Notes under the pieces: generated by a model
Told to the model about the DNA's origin: nothing
Databases searched by the model: none
The model's input: the letters and a program-made list of their open reading frames with translations, nothing else
Shown here: positions 25,214-33,634 of the stretch, piece by piece
How positions within the stretch are numbered: the first letter of the stretch is position 1
Layout: the number at the start of each line of letters is the position of its first letter
Program-made: the position numbers and the translations under genes
Assembly (NCBI RefSeq): GCF_007830065.1
Contig: NZ_VLKK01000005.1
Location: 182,866 to 246,865, forward strand
Direction: 5' to 3'
Length of the DNA: 64,000 bases
Origin: Sphingobium wenxiniae
GTDB taxonomy: Bacteria; Pseudomonadota; Alphaproteobacteria; Sphingomonadales; Sphingomonadaceae

Positions 25214-26749
25214 TCATTGGCCGGTTTCGCGGACGGGCGTCTCTTCCTGCTGTTCAAATAGAGCGGCGACGCCCGGTATGCTGATCTTGAGGGAGGGGGT
25301 ACGCGGAAGCGCGTCGACGATCACGAAGCGGGTGGGGACATGGGTGATGTAGAGAGTCCGGCGTGCGTGCGCGCTTAACTCCGCGGTGGAAGGGATCGGA
25401 GCACCGGGACGCAGTTCGATCGCGGCGACGGGCACCTGGCCCAGTCGACGGTCGGCCATGCCCACGACTGCCGCGGCCGCGACGCTGGGATGCGTCTGCA
25501 ACGCGGATGCGACCACTTCGGGGAGAATCTTGAATCCGCCTCGGCTGATGGCGCCATCGGCCCGGCCGCGATGGAATAGGAATCCGTCCTCATCGATCAT
25601 TGCCAGGTCGGTGGTACGAATCCAGTGATCACCCATCCTCGGCGTGCTGACCTCCAGCAATCCTTCGGCGCCAGGCGGCAATTCTTCCAGCGTTTCAGGA
25701 TCGAGAACGCGCAGCCGCGCACCGGCCCATGCGCGCCCCACGCTTCCGAATTTCGCGGGGCCGAAAGCGCGGACATCCTCCAGCGTCATGTTGGACACGG
25801 GACCGCCGAATTCCGTCGCGCCATAAGCCAGCAGCACGGGGATGCCATAGCGTTGCTCGAATTGCGCCTGGACATGAGGGTCAAGACGGGCCGCGCCGGA
25901 ATGCAGCGCTTCGATACTGGAAAGATCTTCTGGCGGGATATCGGCGTCCAGCACCATCTGGATACCGGCGGGCGGCAGACCTGCGCGGGCGGGCCGATAT
26001 TGTTTCACATAAGCGAGCCAGCCATCGACATCGAACTTTTCGAGCAGCAGAGTCGGTAGGCCAGCCGCGGCCAGCGGGAGGAAAGTGTAGAGGCCGGAAA
26101 TATTGCCGAACGGATAGATCATCAGGCCGGGCGTCACGGCCTGGCCAGGGTCGGGCTTCTCCAGAACGATGCTCTCCCCCACCATCGCGCGGAAGATGAG
26201 GTCGAAGTCCATGGCGAGGCGCTTGGGCGTGCCCGTGGTGCCGCTGGTCAGCATTTCGATGCCCGCGACGGGGAAGGGGCCGCGATGAGGACCGGGTCCG
26301 CATCGCTGTGCACCCGCTATCCGTGTGATCCCTGCATCCGCCGGCGCGCTGGGGTCGAGGCGGATGGCGGCCGTGCCAACTGAACGGGCGGCGGCAAGCG
26401 CTTCTTCTGTCCAGTCCTGCCGATCGGCAATCACGGCAGACAGGCGCAGCGCCTCGATATCGCGCGCAATCGCCTCACCGGACTGGAAGGCATAGATCAT
26501 GACGATCGACCGGCCGGTGATCAGCAGTTCCAGCAAGGTAGCGACGAACAGGGGGCGGTTGCGAGGAATCAGTCCGATGGGCGCATCATCGGGAACACCC
26601 GCAGCGCTCAACGCCTCGGTCAAGGCGCGGCCGCGATCGGCCATCCAGCGCCAGCTGTAATGTTCGCCATTAAAAATCAGGGCCGGGCCGTCCGGCGCGG
26701 CATTCCGCGCCGCGGCAAGTACGCTGCTCAACCTGTTTGCAGCAGACAT
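25214..26749 (-). CDS. Acid-CoA ligase (AMP-forming, ANL superfamily)
   Basis: 511 residues. It activates a carboxylic acid to its CoA thioester via an acyl-adenylate. The P-loop 'MLTSGTTGTPKRLAM' (about residues 162-176), the A5-like 'LLAYGATEFGGP', the hinge 'WIRTTDLAMIDEDGFLFHRGRADGAISRGGFKI' and the C-terminal catalytic Lys region 'LPRTPSLKISIPGV' are all present. GAGGATGAAGC precedes the ATG. It probably primes the substrate's carboxylated side chain for the acyl-CoA dehydrogenase and hydratase encoded downstream. It diverges from the LysR gene. Confidence 0.9.
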   Translation of the reverse strand: MSAANRLSSVLAAARNAAPDGPALIFNGEHYSWRWMADRGRALTEALSAAGVPDDAPIGLIPRNRPLFVATLLELLITGRSIVMIYAFQSGEAIARDIEALRLSAVIADRQDWTEEALAAARSVGTAAIRLDPSAPADAGITRIAGAQRCGPGPHRGPFPVAGIEMLTSGTTGTPKRLAMDFDLIFRAMVGESIVLEKPDPGQAVTPGLMIYPFGNISGLYTFLPLAAAGLPTLLLEKFDVDGWLAYVKQYRPARAGLPPAGIQMVLDADIPPEDLSSIEALHSGAARLDPHVQAQFEQRYGIPVLLAYGATEFGGPVSNMTLEDVRAFGPAKFGSVGRAWAGARLRVLDPETLEELPPGAEGLLEVSTPRMGDHWIRTTDLAMIDEDGFLFHRGRADGAISRGGFKILPEVVASALQTHPSVAAAAVVGMADRRLGQVPVAAIELRPGAPIPSTAELSAHARRTLYITHVPTRFVIVDALPRTPSLKISIPGVAALFEQQEETPVRETGQ

Positions 26750-26903
26750 GCTTCATCCTCCTGCCGGATCATGTCCGGTCCTATCTGACTCTGCGATGGA
26801 GTTCGCCCGCCGCTAAGGCCGTCTCCGCGCCCTTTATCCTTGGCAGGGTATATGTGTATGGGTGTTGATACTACAGTCCTCTATGCACTGGGGCTATGCA
26901 AAT

Positions 26904-27803
26904 ATGCCGATAACGAACTGGGATGACCTGCGCCTTTTCCTCGCCGTTGGACGAGCGGGCGGGATTGCTGCGGCGGCGCGTGGCCTTCGCGTCGATCATA
27001 GTACCGTGGTCCGCCGGCTGGCGGGTCTGGAGGAAGCGATGGGCGCGCGGTTGGCGGACCGGCTTCCTACCGGCGTTCGCTTGACCGGGGCCGGTATGGA
27101 ACTGTTCGCCCATGCCGAACGGATCGAGGCCGAGGCGAAGGCTGCCGACCTGAAGCTGGGCGGCGTGGATGAAGGACCAACGGGAACAGTGCGGCTGGCG
27201 ACGCCGGAGGCGTTCGGGTCATTCCTGGTTGCGCCCGGCGTCCACCTGCTTCACGCCCGTTATCCCGGGCTTTGCCTTGAACTGGTGCCCGAAGGGCGCG
27301 CGGTCAGCCTTTCCCGGAGAGAGGCGGATATCGGCGTTATGCTCGCCCGTCCGCCGCGGGGGCGTCTGCATACCCGGAAGCTCGCGGACTACCGGCTTGG
27401 TCTCTATGCTTCGGCCGGTTATCTGGAGAGGGCGGGGCATGTAAAGCGGATGTCCGACCTGGCGGGCCATGCCTTTGTCAGCTACATTGACGAGCTTGTG
27501 GGAATACCCCAGTTGCGTGCCCTTGAACAGGTTGTGCCGGGCGCGAATGTGGTCTTCCGCTCAAGCTCCGTGGTCGCCCAGCACAATGCTGTCGCTGCCG
27601 GCATGGGGATTGGCTTGCTGCATGGTTTCGCAGTTTCTCCAGATGCGCAGCTTGTGCCCATTCTGGAGGATCAGATCGCGGTATACCGTAGTTACTGGCT
27701 GGTCATGCATTCCGATCAGCGCAACCTGCCTCGTATATCTGCCGTGCTGCGTTTTCTGGATGAGATCATCAGCGCCAATCGAGATCGAATTGCTCCCCTC
27801 TAG
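26904..27803 (+). CDS. LysR-family transcriptional regulator
   Basis: About 299 residues from MPITNWDDLRLFL, the usual LysR beginning; in-frame starts at 26883 (ATG) and 26862 (GTG) would add a non-conserved leader. N-terminal HTH 'DDLRLFLAVGRAGGIAAAARGLRVDHSTVVRRLAGLEEAMGARLADRLP'. The effector domain contains 'GTVRLATPEAFGSFLVAPGV' and 'EADIGVMLARPPRGRLHTRKLADYRLGLYAS'. Transcribed divergently from the acid-CoA ligase gene over about 150 bases, the classic geometry for control of the neighbour by a LysR activator. Confidence 0.9.
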   Translation: MPITNWDDLRLFLAVGRAGGIAAAARGLRVDHSTVVRRLAGLEEAMGARLADRLPTGVRLTGAGMELFAHAERIEAEAKAADLKLGGVDEGPTGTVRLATPEAFGSFLVAPGVHLLHARYPGLCLELVPEGRAVSLSRREADIGVMLARPPRGRLHTRKLADYRLGLYASAGYLERAGHVKRMSDLAGHAFVSYIDELVGIPQLRALEQVVPGANVVFRSSSVVAQHNAVAAGMGIGLLHGFAVSPDAQLVPILEDQIAVYRSYWLVMHSDQRNLPRISAVLRFLDEIISANRDRIAPL

Positions 27804-27871
27804 CGCATTTTCAAGTCGGGTGGGATCACCCGACGACTCGGGAATCGTCCGCCCGCCCGCAGGCGGGGAAA

Positions 27872-28846
27872 TCACTTTTCGCAGCGAAGATAGCGATAGG
27901 CTGTCGCGGCCGAAAGAAGCGGATCGGACGGCCTTTCATACTCCCAGATATAATAGCGCACCTGATTGCCAGCGGCCGCGAAGATGCGCGGCCAGTCATT
28001 GATGCCTTTGCCCAGATCGGTCACCGACCCGTCCGGCGCCATGTCCTTTACATGCAGCAGATCGATCCGGCCCCAATGGCGGTTGAGGAACGCCACCAGC
28101 GCATCCTCGCTGCCCAGCGCCTTCAATGCCCAATGAATGTCGAGTTCGAAATGGACGAAGCGCGGATCGGTGCGCGCCGCGACAATCTCCCAGGCGGAAA
28201 CCATTTCCGTCCGTCCATCGCCGTTTCGATCATAGGGATAATGAAAGCGCAGCGCCGCCTCATGGTCCATGACCATGAGGCGCAATCCTCGCGCGGCGGC
28301 CGCGCGGCCCAGCCGTTCGAGATTGGCCGCCGTCGCCAGGACATGCTCATAGCTGTCGAGGCCGATCGGGCCAAAGCCCCATGATCCGACATAATTCTGG
28401 CCCAGCGCCTGCGCGCGATCCAGTTCCGCGCTCCATTCGGGTTCTTCAAGCGATCCATGGCTGCTGACCGAACGGATGCCGGCGTCTTTCAGGATCGCGC
28501 GATAGGGAACGTCCGGCAGCAGGAGCGTGCCGCCGAACCGCTCCATATTGCGGAAACCGACCGCGCGAAGATCCTTGAGGTAACGGCGGAACATCGCCGG
28601 ATCGGGCGCAAGGCGGGGCATCGGCGGATTGGCCGTGCCCGCCCGCATCCGGGCCGGATCGGGGGAGGGGAGCGGCGTCGCGCCAGGCGGCATGAAACCA
28701 CTCATCACCGTCGCCAGCTGAAAGCCGATCCTGGCGGACGGGATGGGTGTGCAGCCTCGCTCGCCCGGCGCAGCCGCAGACGCGGCAACCGGCGTTCCAA
28801 GCCCCAGCAGCACGGCGGTCGTCAACCTGTGCAAGCGCGGCGTCAC
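27872..28846 (-). CDS. Exported sugar phosphate isomerase/epimerase-like TIM-barrel protein
   Basis: 324 residues from a GTG that overlaps the end of the sugar MFS reading frame (GTGA). An N-terminal Sec-type signal ('LTTAVLLGLGTPVAASAAA') predicts periplasmic location. The xylose-isomerase-like AP-endonuclease-2 fold is visible in 'RAQALGQNYVGSWGFG', 'LRLMVMDHEAALRF', 'HFELDIHWALKALG', 'IDLLHVKDMAPDGS' and 'RYYIWEYERPSDP', which supply the usual Glu/Asp/His metal ligands. Probably acts on sugars or keto-sugars; exact reaction unknown. Third gene of the cupin-MFS-isomerase unit. Confidence 0.75.
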   Translation of the reverse strand: MTPRLHRLTTAVLLGLGTPVAASAAAPGERGCTPIPSARIGFQLATVMSGFMPPGATPLPSPDPARMRAGTANPPMPRLAPDPAMFRRYLKDLRAVGFRNMERFGGTLLLPDVPYRAILKDAGIRSVSSHGSLEEPEWSAELDRAQALGQNYVGSWGFGPIGLDSYEHVLATAANLERLGRAAAARGLRLMVMDHEAALRFHYPYDRNGDGRTEMVSAWEIVAARTDPRFVHFELDIHWALKALGSEDALVAFLNRHWGRIDLLHVKDMAPDGSVTDLGKGINDWPRIFAAAGNQVRYYIWEYERPSDPLLSAATAYRYLRCEK

Positions 28847-30074
28847 GATGCATCCGCCTTTACCGGGCGCGATGCCGAAGCGCCGAACAGGGCGATGAAC
28901 GCATAACAGGCCGCGGGGATGACAAGAGCGGTCGCGAGCGAACTACGATCCGCGGTCGCCCCCGCCAACAGGGGAACGATTGCGCCGCCGACGATCGCCA
29001 TGCACAAAAGGCCCGAACCGCGCGGAGTATCGCCGCCCAGACCCTCGATCGCCAGACTGAAGATGGTCGGGAACATGATGGCATTGGCCAATCCCACGGC
29101 AATCAGCGCCCAGCCCGCGATCTGTCCGGTTGTCACGGCGGACAACGATACCAGGAACAGTGCCCCGACGGCCGCGCGGCGAGGGCCTTTCCGGGTGCGA
29201 GGATCCGCAATACCGAGCCGCCGACAAAGCGCCCCAGCATCGCACCGCCCCAATAGAAGGCGATATGCTCGCCGGCCGATTGTTGATCGAGACCCAGCGT
29301 GGAGGATTGCATCAGATAATTGACAAGCAGGCTGCCGATCGTGACCTCGGCCCCGACATAGAGGAAGATCGCCGCCACACCCAGACCCAATCGCCGCTGG
29401 CGAAGCAGCCCGAAACCTGCCGATATCGGCGTCGCGCCGGCCCCTTTGCCCAGTCGGTTGCGCCATAGCCAGAATATCATGGCGATGACGGCCAGCACGA
29501 TGGCGAGGGCAAGATAGCTGTGGCCGATGACGGCGGCTTCGCGCGCCTGAAACAGGCGCAAGGCTTCTCCTGACAAGGTCGCGGGATCGGTGCCGGCGAT
29601 CGATCCCAATATGACATGCGCTCCGATCAGGGGGGCGGCCGTCGTTCCCAGCGAATTGATCGCCTGCGCGAAGGTCAGGCGGCTATGCGCGCTTTGCGGC
29701 GATCCCAGATTGGCGATCAGCGGATTTGCGGCAACCTGCAATACAGTGACACCGCCCGCCAATACGAAGAGCGCGGCCAGGAACATGCCGAAAGTCGCGC
29801 TGGCGGCGGCGGGAATGAAGAGCAGGCATCCTGTCGCCATCGTCCCCAGCCCCAGCACGATGCCGCGCCCATAACCGAGCCGCGCGACGAGCGCTCCGGC
29901 GGGCAGGGAAATGATTGCATAGGCCGTGAAAAAGGCGAACTGCGTCAGCATCGCCTGCGCATAGCTGAGCTGGAAAAGCTCCTTGAGCTTGGGAATCAGG
30001 ATATCGTTGAGGCTGGTGATGCCGCCCCAGAGGAAGAACAGCGCGACGACCAACCCCACCCAAGCTCCCGCCAC
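28843..30074 (-). pseudogene. Sugar MFS transporter (FucP/GluP type), frameshifted
   Basis: The N-terminal about 295 residues ('VVALFFLWGGITSLNDILIPKLKELF...', 'LQVAANPLIANLGSPQSAHSRLTFAQAINSLGT') read in one frame to 'VLRILAPGKALA'. The C-terminal part ('RAAVGALFLVSLSAVTTGQIAGWALIAVGLANAIMFPTIFSL...') continues in another frame to the stop at 28843. The switch lies at about 29165-29190 in a CGCCGCGCGG run and needs one base lost or two gained. Joined, the product is about 410 residues, normal for glucose/galactose/fucose MFS carriers. The N-terminus is also doubtful: the only start is a GTG at 30074 without a good ribosome site. Either a genuine pseudogene or a sequencing error in GC-rich sequence. 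Confidence 0.8.
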
Positions 30075-30143
30075 GCCTGCGCGCGCCCCGCGACGCGCGC
30101 CTGCCTCAACGGCGGTTCGACATAGCGGGCCTGCGTCACTTGG

Positions 30144-30479
30144 TCATTCCGCGCCGGGCTTGGGGCGCTTGACCTGCGAGAGCGGATGCGACGGCGGATA
30201 GGTCGGCGTCTCGGGCACATTGGTGCCCAGACACACGATCATCAACGCTTCCTCGATGCCCTCGTTCACCAGCCCGCGATAGATGCTGGCGGGCACGGAC
30301 ACCAGATCGCGCTCCTTCATGTGGGTTTCGTAATATTCGCCCTCGCTCTCGCACATCAATTTCACCTTGTTGCCCTTGAGGATGAAGAACACCTCTTCGA
30401 CATCATCGTGCAGGTGAAGCGGTCCTTCGCAGCCCGCGGGCAGCACCATGGTCGAGAAAGTGAAATGCTCGGCCGGCAC
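30144..30479 (-). CDS. Cupin-domain protein, probably N-terminally truncated
   Basis: 111 residues. Cupin motif 1 'GPLHLHDDVEEVFFILKG' carries His22, His24 and Glu28/29 as probable metal ligands, and motif 2 is 'PASIYRGLVNEGIEEALMIVCLG'. The only possible start is a GTG at 30479, immediately preceded by an in-frame TGA, with no clear ribosome site and only 23 bases after the 3' end of tRNA-Gln. The protein enters the fold at a beta-strand, so 20-40 N-terminal residues appear to be missing. It may be a remnant cut at a recombination junction, or a short cupin read from the tRNA transcript. Confidence 0.65.
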   Translation of the reverse strand: MPAEHFTFSTMVLPAGCEGPLHLHDDVEEVFFILKGNKVKLMCESEGEYYETHMKERDLVSVPASIYRGLVNEGIEEALMIVCLGTNVPETPTYPPSHPLSQVKRPKPGAE

Positions 30480-30502
30480 TCATGCGGGGCCGTTCCGTTG
30501 GA

Positions 30503-30577
30503 TGGCTGGGGCGGCAGGATTCGAACCTGCGCATGGCGGTACCAAAAACCGCTGCCTTACCGCTTGGCTACGCCCCA
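30503..30577 (-). tRNA. tRNA-Gln (anticodon UUG)
   Basis: 75-base cloverleaf on the minus strand: acceptor TGGGGCG/CGCCCCA, D-loop AGCCAAGCGGTAAGGC, anticodon arm GCGGT-TTTTGGT-ACCGC with anticodon TTG, T-arm with GGTTCGAATCC, discriminator G and encoded CCA. All stems pair. It sits between the accessory genes (left) and the MarR gene (right), and tRNA genes are common integration sites. Confidence 0.95.
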
Positions 30578-30702
30578 TCAGATTGCCGGACCGGCTGATG
30601 CGGACCGCATATAGCGGCTGATCCGCGAAAGGAAAGCCTAGTCATCGCGATCGTTGCAAGGCAATATGGCTGGATCAAACCAGCTTGGGGAAATCGCTGG
30701 CC

Positions 30703-31215
30703 ATGCCCGCAAACAGTAGCTTGACCGCATCGCAGATTTCCCCCGCATCTCCGCTTTTCCTGCGCGAGGACGAAATACGGCGCGGCATCGAAATGCTGTA
30801 TTTCGGTTATTCCGCCCTGACCCGGTCCATCGATGAAGGCTTGGGAGCGCAGGGATTGGGGCACGCGCATCATCGGGCGCTGTATTTTATCTCCCGCCAG
30901 CCCGACCTGACCGTCAAGGATCTGCTTCGGCTTCTGGCGATTACCAAACAGTCCCTTGGACGCGTTCTCAACGACCTGATCGAACATGGCTATGTGGAAG
31001 CGCGCCAGGGCGCGCACGACCGGCGGCAAAAGCTGCTGCGCCTCAGCCCGGCGGGCGCGGCATTGGAAGCGGAACTGTTCCGCGCCCTGCGGGAAAAAAT
31101 GGCGGCTGCCTATGCGCAGGCGGGGCAGGGGTCGGTCACCGGCTTCTGGCGCGTGCTGGAAGGTCTTATCCCCGATCAGGATAAATCCATGGTTCTGGGT
31201 CTGCGAAGCCGCTGA
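30703..31215 (+). CDS. MarR-family transcriptional regulator
   Basis: About 170 residues from ATG 30703 (an in-frame TTG 18 bases upstream is less likely). Winged-helix core: 'ALTRSIDEGLGAQGLGHAHHRALYFISRQPDLTVKDLLRLLAITKQSLGRVLNDLIEHGYVEARQGAHDRRQKLLRLSPAG', including the wing DRRQKLL. Longer than typical MarR proteins at the N-terminus. Monocistronic, followed by a small lipoprotein gene. Ligand and targets unknown. Confidence 0.85.
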   Translation: MPANSSLTASQISPASPLFLREDEIRRGIEMLYFGYSALTRSIDEGLGAQGLGHAHHRALYFISRQPDLTVKDLLRLLAITKQSLGRVLNDLIEHGYVEARQGAHDRRQKLLRLSPAGAALEAELFRALREKMAAAYAQAGQGSVTGFWRVLEGLIPDQDKSMVLGLRSR

Positions 31216-31289
31216 ACCGTTGGGATGACGCAACCTTATGCCCCTTGGCGCGCTTATTCCCGGCCTATTGGCTGAAACGAGGAGCAACC

Positions 31290-31601
31290 ATGAGAAAATC
31301 CTTTCTGGCAACCGCCGCGATTCTTTCCGCCGCCGGCCTGTCGGCCTGTTCCGAGAAAGCACGGGATAGCGTCGAAAATGCCGGTTCCGCAGTCGGCAAC
31401 GACATCAGCGGTTCCATGGAAAGCGCCGGCGATCGGATCGATAACGGCCTCGACAGGGCGGGACAGGCTATCGACAAAGGTGCCGACAAGGTCGGCGCGG
31501 CCGCCGGGAACGCCGCCCGCGATGCAGACCGCGAAGCGGACAAGGCCAAGCATGACGTCGGAGAATCCCTTGAAAATGCGGGCGCGGACCTGAAGAACTG
31601 A
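31290..31601 (+). CDS. Small lipoprotein with apolipophorin/YtxH-like amphipathic repeats
   Basis: 103 residues from MRKSFL, with a strong CGAGGAGC ribosome site. The lipobox 'LSAC' places the lipidated Cys at about residue 20. The mature part is almost entirely A/D/K/G/N in an amphipathic helical pattern ('AGDRIDNGLDRAGQAIDKGADKVGAAAGNAARDADREADKAKHD'), as in small envelope-stress lipoproteins. No enzymatic motif. Probably anchored in the inner or outer membrane facing the periplasm. Confidence 0.75.
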   Translation: MRKSFLATAAILSAAGLSACSEKARDSVENAGSAVGNDISGSMESAGDRIDNGLDRAGQAIDKGADKVGAAAGNAARDADREADKAKHDVGESLENAGADLKN

Positions 31602-31638
31602 GGGCCGCCGCCGATCAAGCGGCCGACGGCACGCTTGA

Positions 31639-32400
31639 TCAGGATGGACGGCTGAAGACCGGCGCCCTCTTTTCAAAAAAAGCTGTGAAAGCTTCCCGCG
31701 ATTCGGCGGATTGCATCGCTTCCGTGAAAAGGCCGGCTTCTTCCTCGATCCGCGCGAGAACGTCGTCCCGATTCCCTTTCAGCAGACGGCGGGTGGCCGC
31801 AAGCGCCAGTGGCGGTTTCGCCGTCAAGGCCGCGGCCTTTTCCCGCGCATGATCGAGCAGGACGTCATTCGCCACGACGGCGCTGACCAGCCCCGATCCA
31901 TCGGCGGCCTGCACGTCCATGGGCTCGCCCAGCAGAAGCATGGCGGCGGCTTTGGCGTATCCCATTGTCGCTGGGGCCAGCAGGCTTGAGGCTGCTTCCG
32001 GCACGATCCCCAGATTCACGAAGGGCATGATGAAGCGGGCGTCCGGCGCGGCATAGACAAGGTCGCAATGGAACAGCATGGTGGTGCCGACGCCCACGGC
32101 CAGACCCTGAACCGCAGCGACGACCGGCTTGTCGAAAGATGCGATGGCGCGGATGAAATCGAAAGCCGCCTCGCCGCCCTGTGGACCCTCCATGAAATCC
32201 TTGAGGTCGTTGCCGGCGCAGAAATCGTCCCCGCGCCCGGCGATGAGGACCGCGCCGACATCGCCCCGGCCCGCGGCGTCGGCCAGCGCACTCGTCATGG
32301 CGCGATACATGGCGGCGGTCAGCGCATTCTTCTTGTCTGGACGGTCGATATGGATTTCGACGACGCCTTCATCTTCGACCAGCACTATGCCTTCGCTCAC
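31639..32400 (-). CDS. Enoyl-CoA hydratase/isomerase family protein
   Basis: 253 residues from GTG 32400, which has AAGGAG upstream; the Arg/Ser-rich upstream extension is not coding. 'IHIDRPDKKNALTAAMYRAMTSAL', the oxyanion hole 'IAGRGDDFCAGNDLKDFMEG' and 'AAVQGLAVGVGTTMLFHCDLVYAAPDARFIMPFVNLGIVPEAASS' mark the crotonase fold; the PEA of the last motif supplies the catalytic-Glu position. Monocistronic, divergent from the SBF transporter gene, substrate unknown. Confidence 0.88.
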   Translation of the reverse strand: MSEGIVLVEDEGVVEIHIDRPDKKNALTAAMYRAMTSALADAAGRGDVGAVLIAGRGDDFCAGNDLKDFMEGPQGGEAAFDFIRAIASFDKPVVAAVQGLAVGVGTTMLFHCDLVYAAPDARFIMPFVNLGIVPEAASSLLAPATMGYAKAAAMLLLGEPMDVQAADGSGLVSAVVANDVLLDHAREKAAALTAKPPLALAATRRLLKGNRDDVLARIEEEAGLFTEAMQSAESREAFTAFFEKRAPVFSRPS

Positions 32401-32492
32401 GATCCTGCTCCTTGAGACGATAAAGATGGACAGTTGGCCGATGATGACCGCCGCGTCTATCCTTTGCCGCGTCTTTTCAGCACATAGGCTGC

Positions 32493-33500
32493 ATGAGTCG
32501 GCTGAGATTGATCCTGGACCCCTTCCTACTGCTGCTGATCGGCATGGTTGTGCTGGCGTCGCTGCTCCCCGCGCATGGCCGGGGCGCGCAGGCGGTGAAC
32601 ATCGCCGCCGACATCGGCATCGTGCTGCTGTTTTTCCTTCATGGCGCGAAGCTGTCGCGGGAGGCGATCTGGAACGGCGCGCGGGCATGGAAACTGCATC
32701 TGGCGACGCTGGGGACGACCTTTGCCGCCTTTCCGCTGCTGGGGCTGGCGATGCAGCGGATCGGCGCGCTTCCGGACACGATGCGGGCGGGACTGCTGTT
32801 CCTGACGTTGCTGCCCTCGACGGTGCAATCGTCCATCGCCTTCACCGCCATTGCGCGCGGCAATGTGGCGGCGGCGGTGGTGAGCGCGTCCTTCTCCAAC
32901 CTGCTGGGCATAGTCCTGACGCCGCTGCTGGTCGCGCTGCTGATGCGGAGCGGGGGAACGGCGGGCTTGATCTCGTTCCAGTCGATCGAAGGGATCGTGC
33001 TGCAACTGCTGCTGCCGTTTGTCATTGGGCATTTGATGCGGCCCTGGATCGGAAGCTTCGTCGAGCGGCACCGGCAGGCGCTGGGCCGCATCGACCGGAC
33101 GTCGATCCTGCTGATCGTCTATTCGGCCTTCAGCGCGGCGGTGGTCGAGGGATTGTGGCACAAGGTTTCGCGCGCGGAACTGGCGCTGCTGACGGGCGCC
33201 TGCATCGCGCTATTGCTGGCGGTGCTGATCTTCACATGGGGACTCGGCCGGATATTGGGCTTTTCGCGGCAGGACGCCATTGTGCTGCAATTCTGCGGTT
33301 CGAAGAAGAGCCTGGCGTCCGGCGTGCCCATCGCGGGCGTGCTGTTCCCTGCGGGCGCTGTCGGGCCGCTGATCCTGCCGCTGATGCTGTTCCATCAGAT
33401 CCAGCTCATCGCTTGCGCCTTGCTGGCGCGGCATTATGGGGAAGAGGCGGAGCAAGCCATGGGGAAAAGGGCGGCAGAAACGGCGGAGGCCTCGTCGTGA
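32493..33500 (+). CDS. SBF-like (bile acid:Na+ symporter superfamily, YfeH type) transporter
   Basis: 335 residues with about nine to ten hydrophobic helices. 'GIVLLFFLHGAKLSREAI', 'LLPSTVQSSIAFTAIARGNVAAAVVSASFSNLLGIVLTPLLVALL' and 'FCGSKKSLASGVPIAGVLFP' are diagnostic of the YfeH branch of the SBF family. Substrates in this branch are poorly known, so the name does not imply bile-acid uptake. No operon partner on the plus strand until frmA 135 bases on. Confidence 0.85.
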   Translation: MSRLRLILDPFLLLLIGMVVLASLLPAHGRGAQAVNIAADIGIVLLFFLHGAKLSREAIWNGARAWKLHLATLGTTFAAFPLLGLAMQRIGALPDTMRAGLLFLTLLPSTVQSSIAFTAIARGNVAAAVVSASFSNLLGIVLTPLLVALLMRSGGTAGLISFQSIEGIVLQLLLPFVIGHLMRPWIGSFVERHRQALGRIDRTSILLIVYSAFSAAVVEGLWHKVSRAELALLTGACIALLLAVLIFTWGLGRILGFSRQDAIVLQFCGSKKSLASGVPIAGVLFPAGAVGPLILPLMLFHQIQLIACALLARHYGEEAEQAMGKRAAETAEASS

Positions 33501-33634
33501 TCGGCGTTCCAAAGGAGCCGGGAGGCAGGTTTCGCAACCTGCGGCTTGCAAATTGCCGTATGCGCGGTTCCGGGTTCCCATCCTTTGCTTTTGCCCTAAA
33601 TGGAACCTTTGGATAACGGTCGGGGAGTTCGCGC

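Noticed and set aside
29165..29190. Programmed -1 frameshift in the sugar MFS gene
   Set aside because: No X-XXY-YYZ slippery heptamer or downstream stimulator was seen; MFS genes are not known to use recoding. Mutation or sequencing error is simpler.
5278..30500. Integrative conjugative element or prophage
   Set aside because: No integrase, relaxase, type IV secretion or phage structural genes are present in the region.
32493..33500. SBF transporter as proof of bile-acid catabolism in the neighbouring cluster
   Set aside because: It belongs to the YfeH branch with unknown substrates and lies beyond tRNA-Gln, outside the catabolic cluster.
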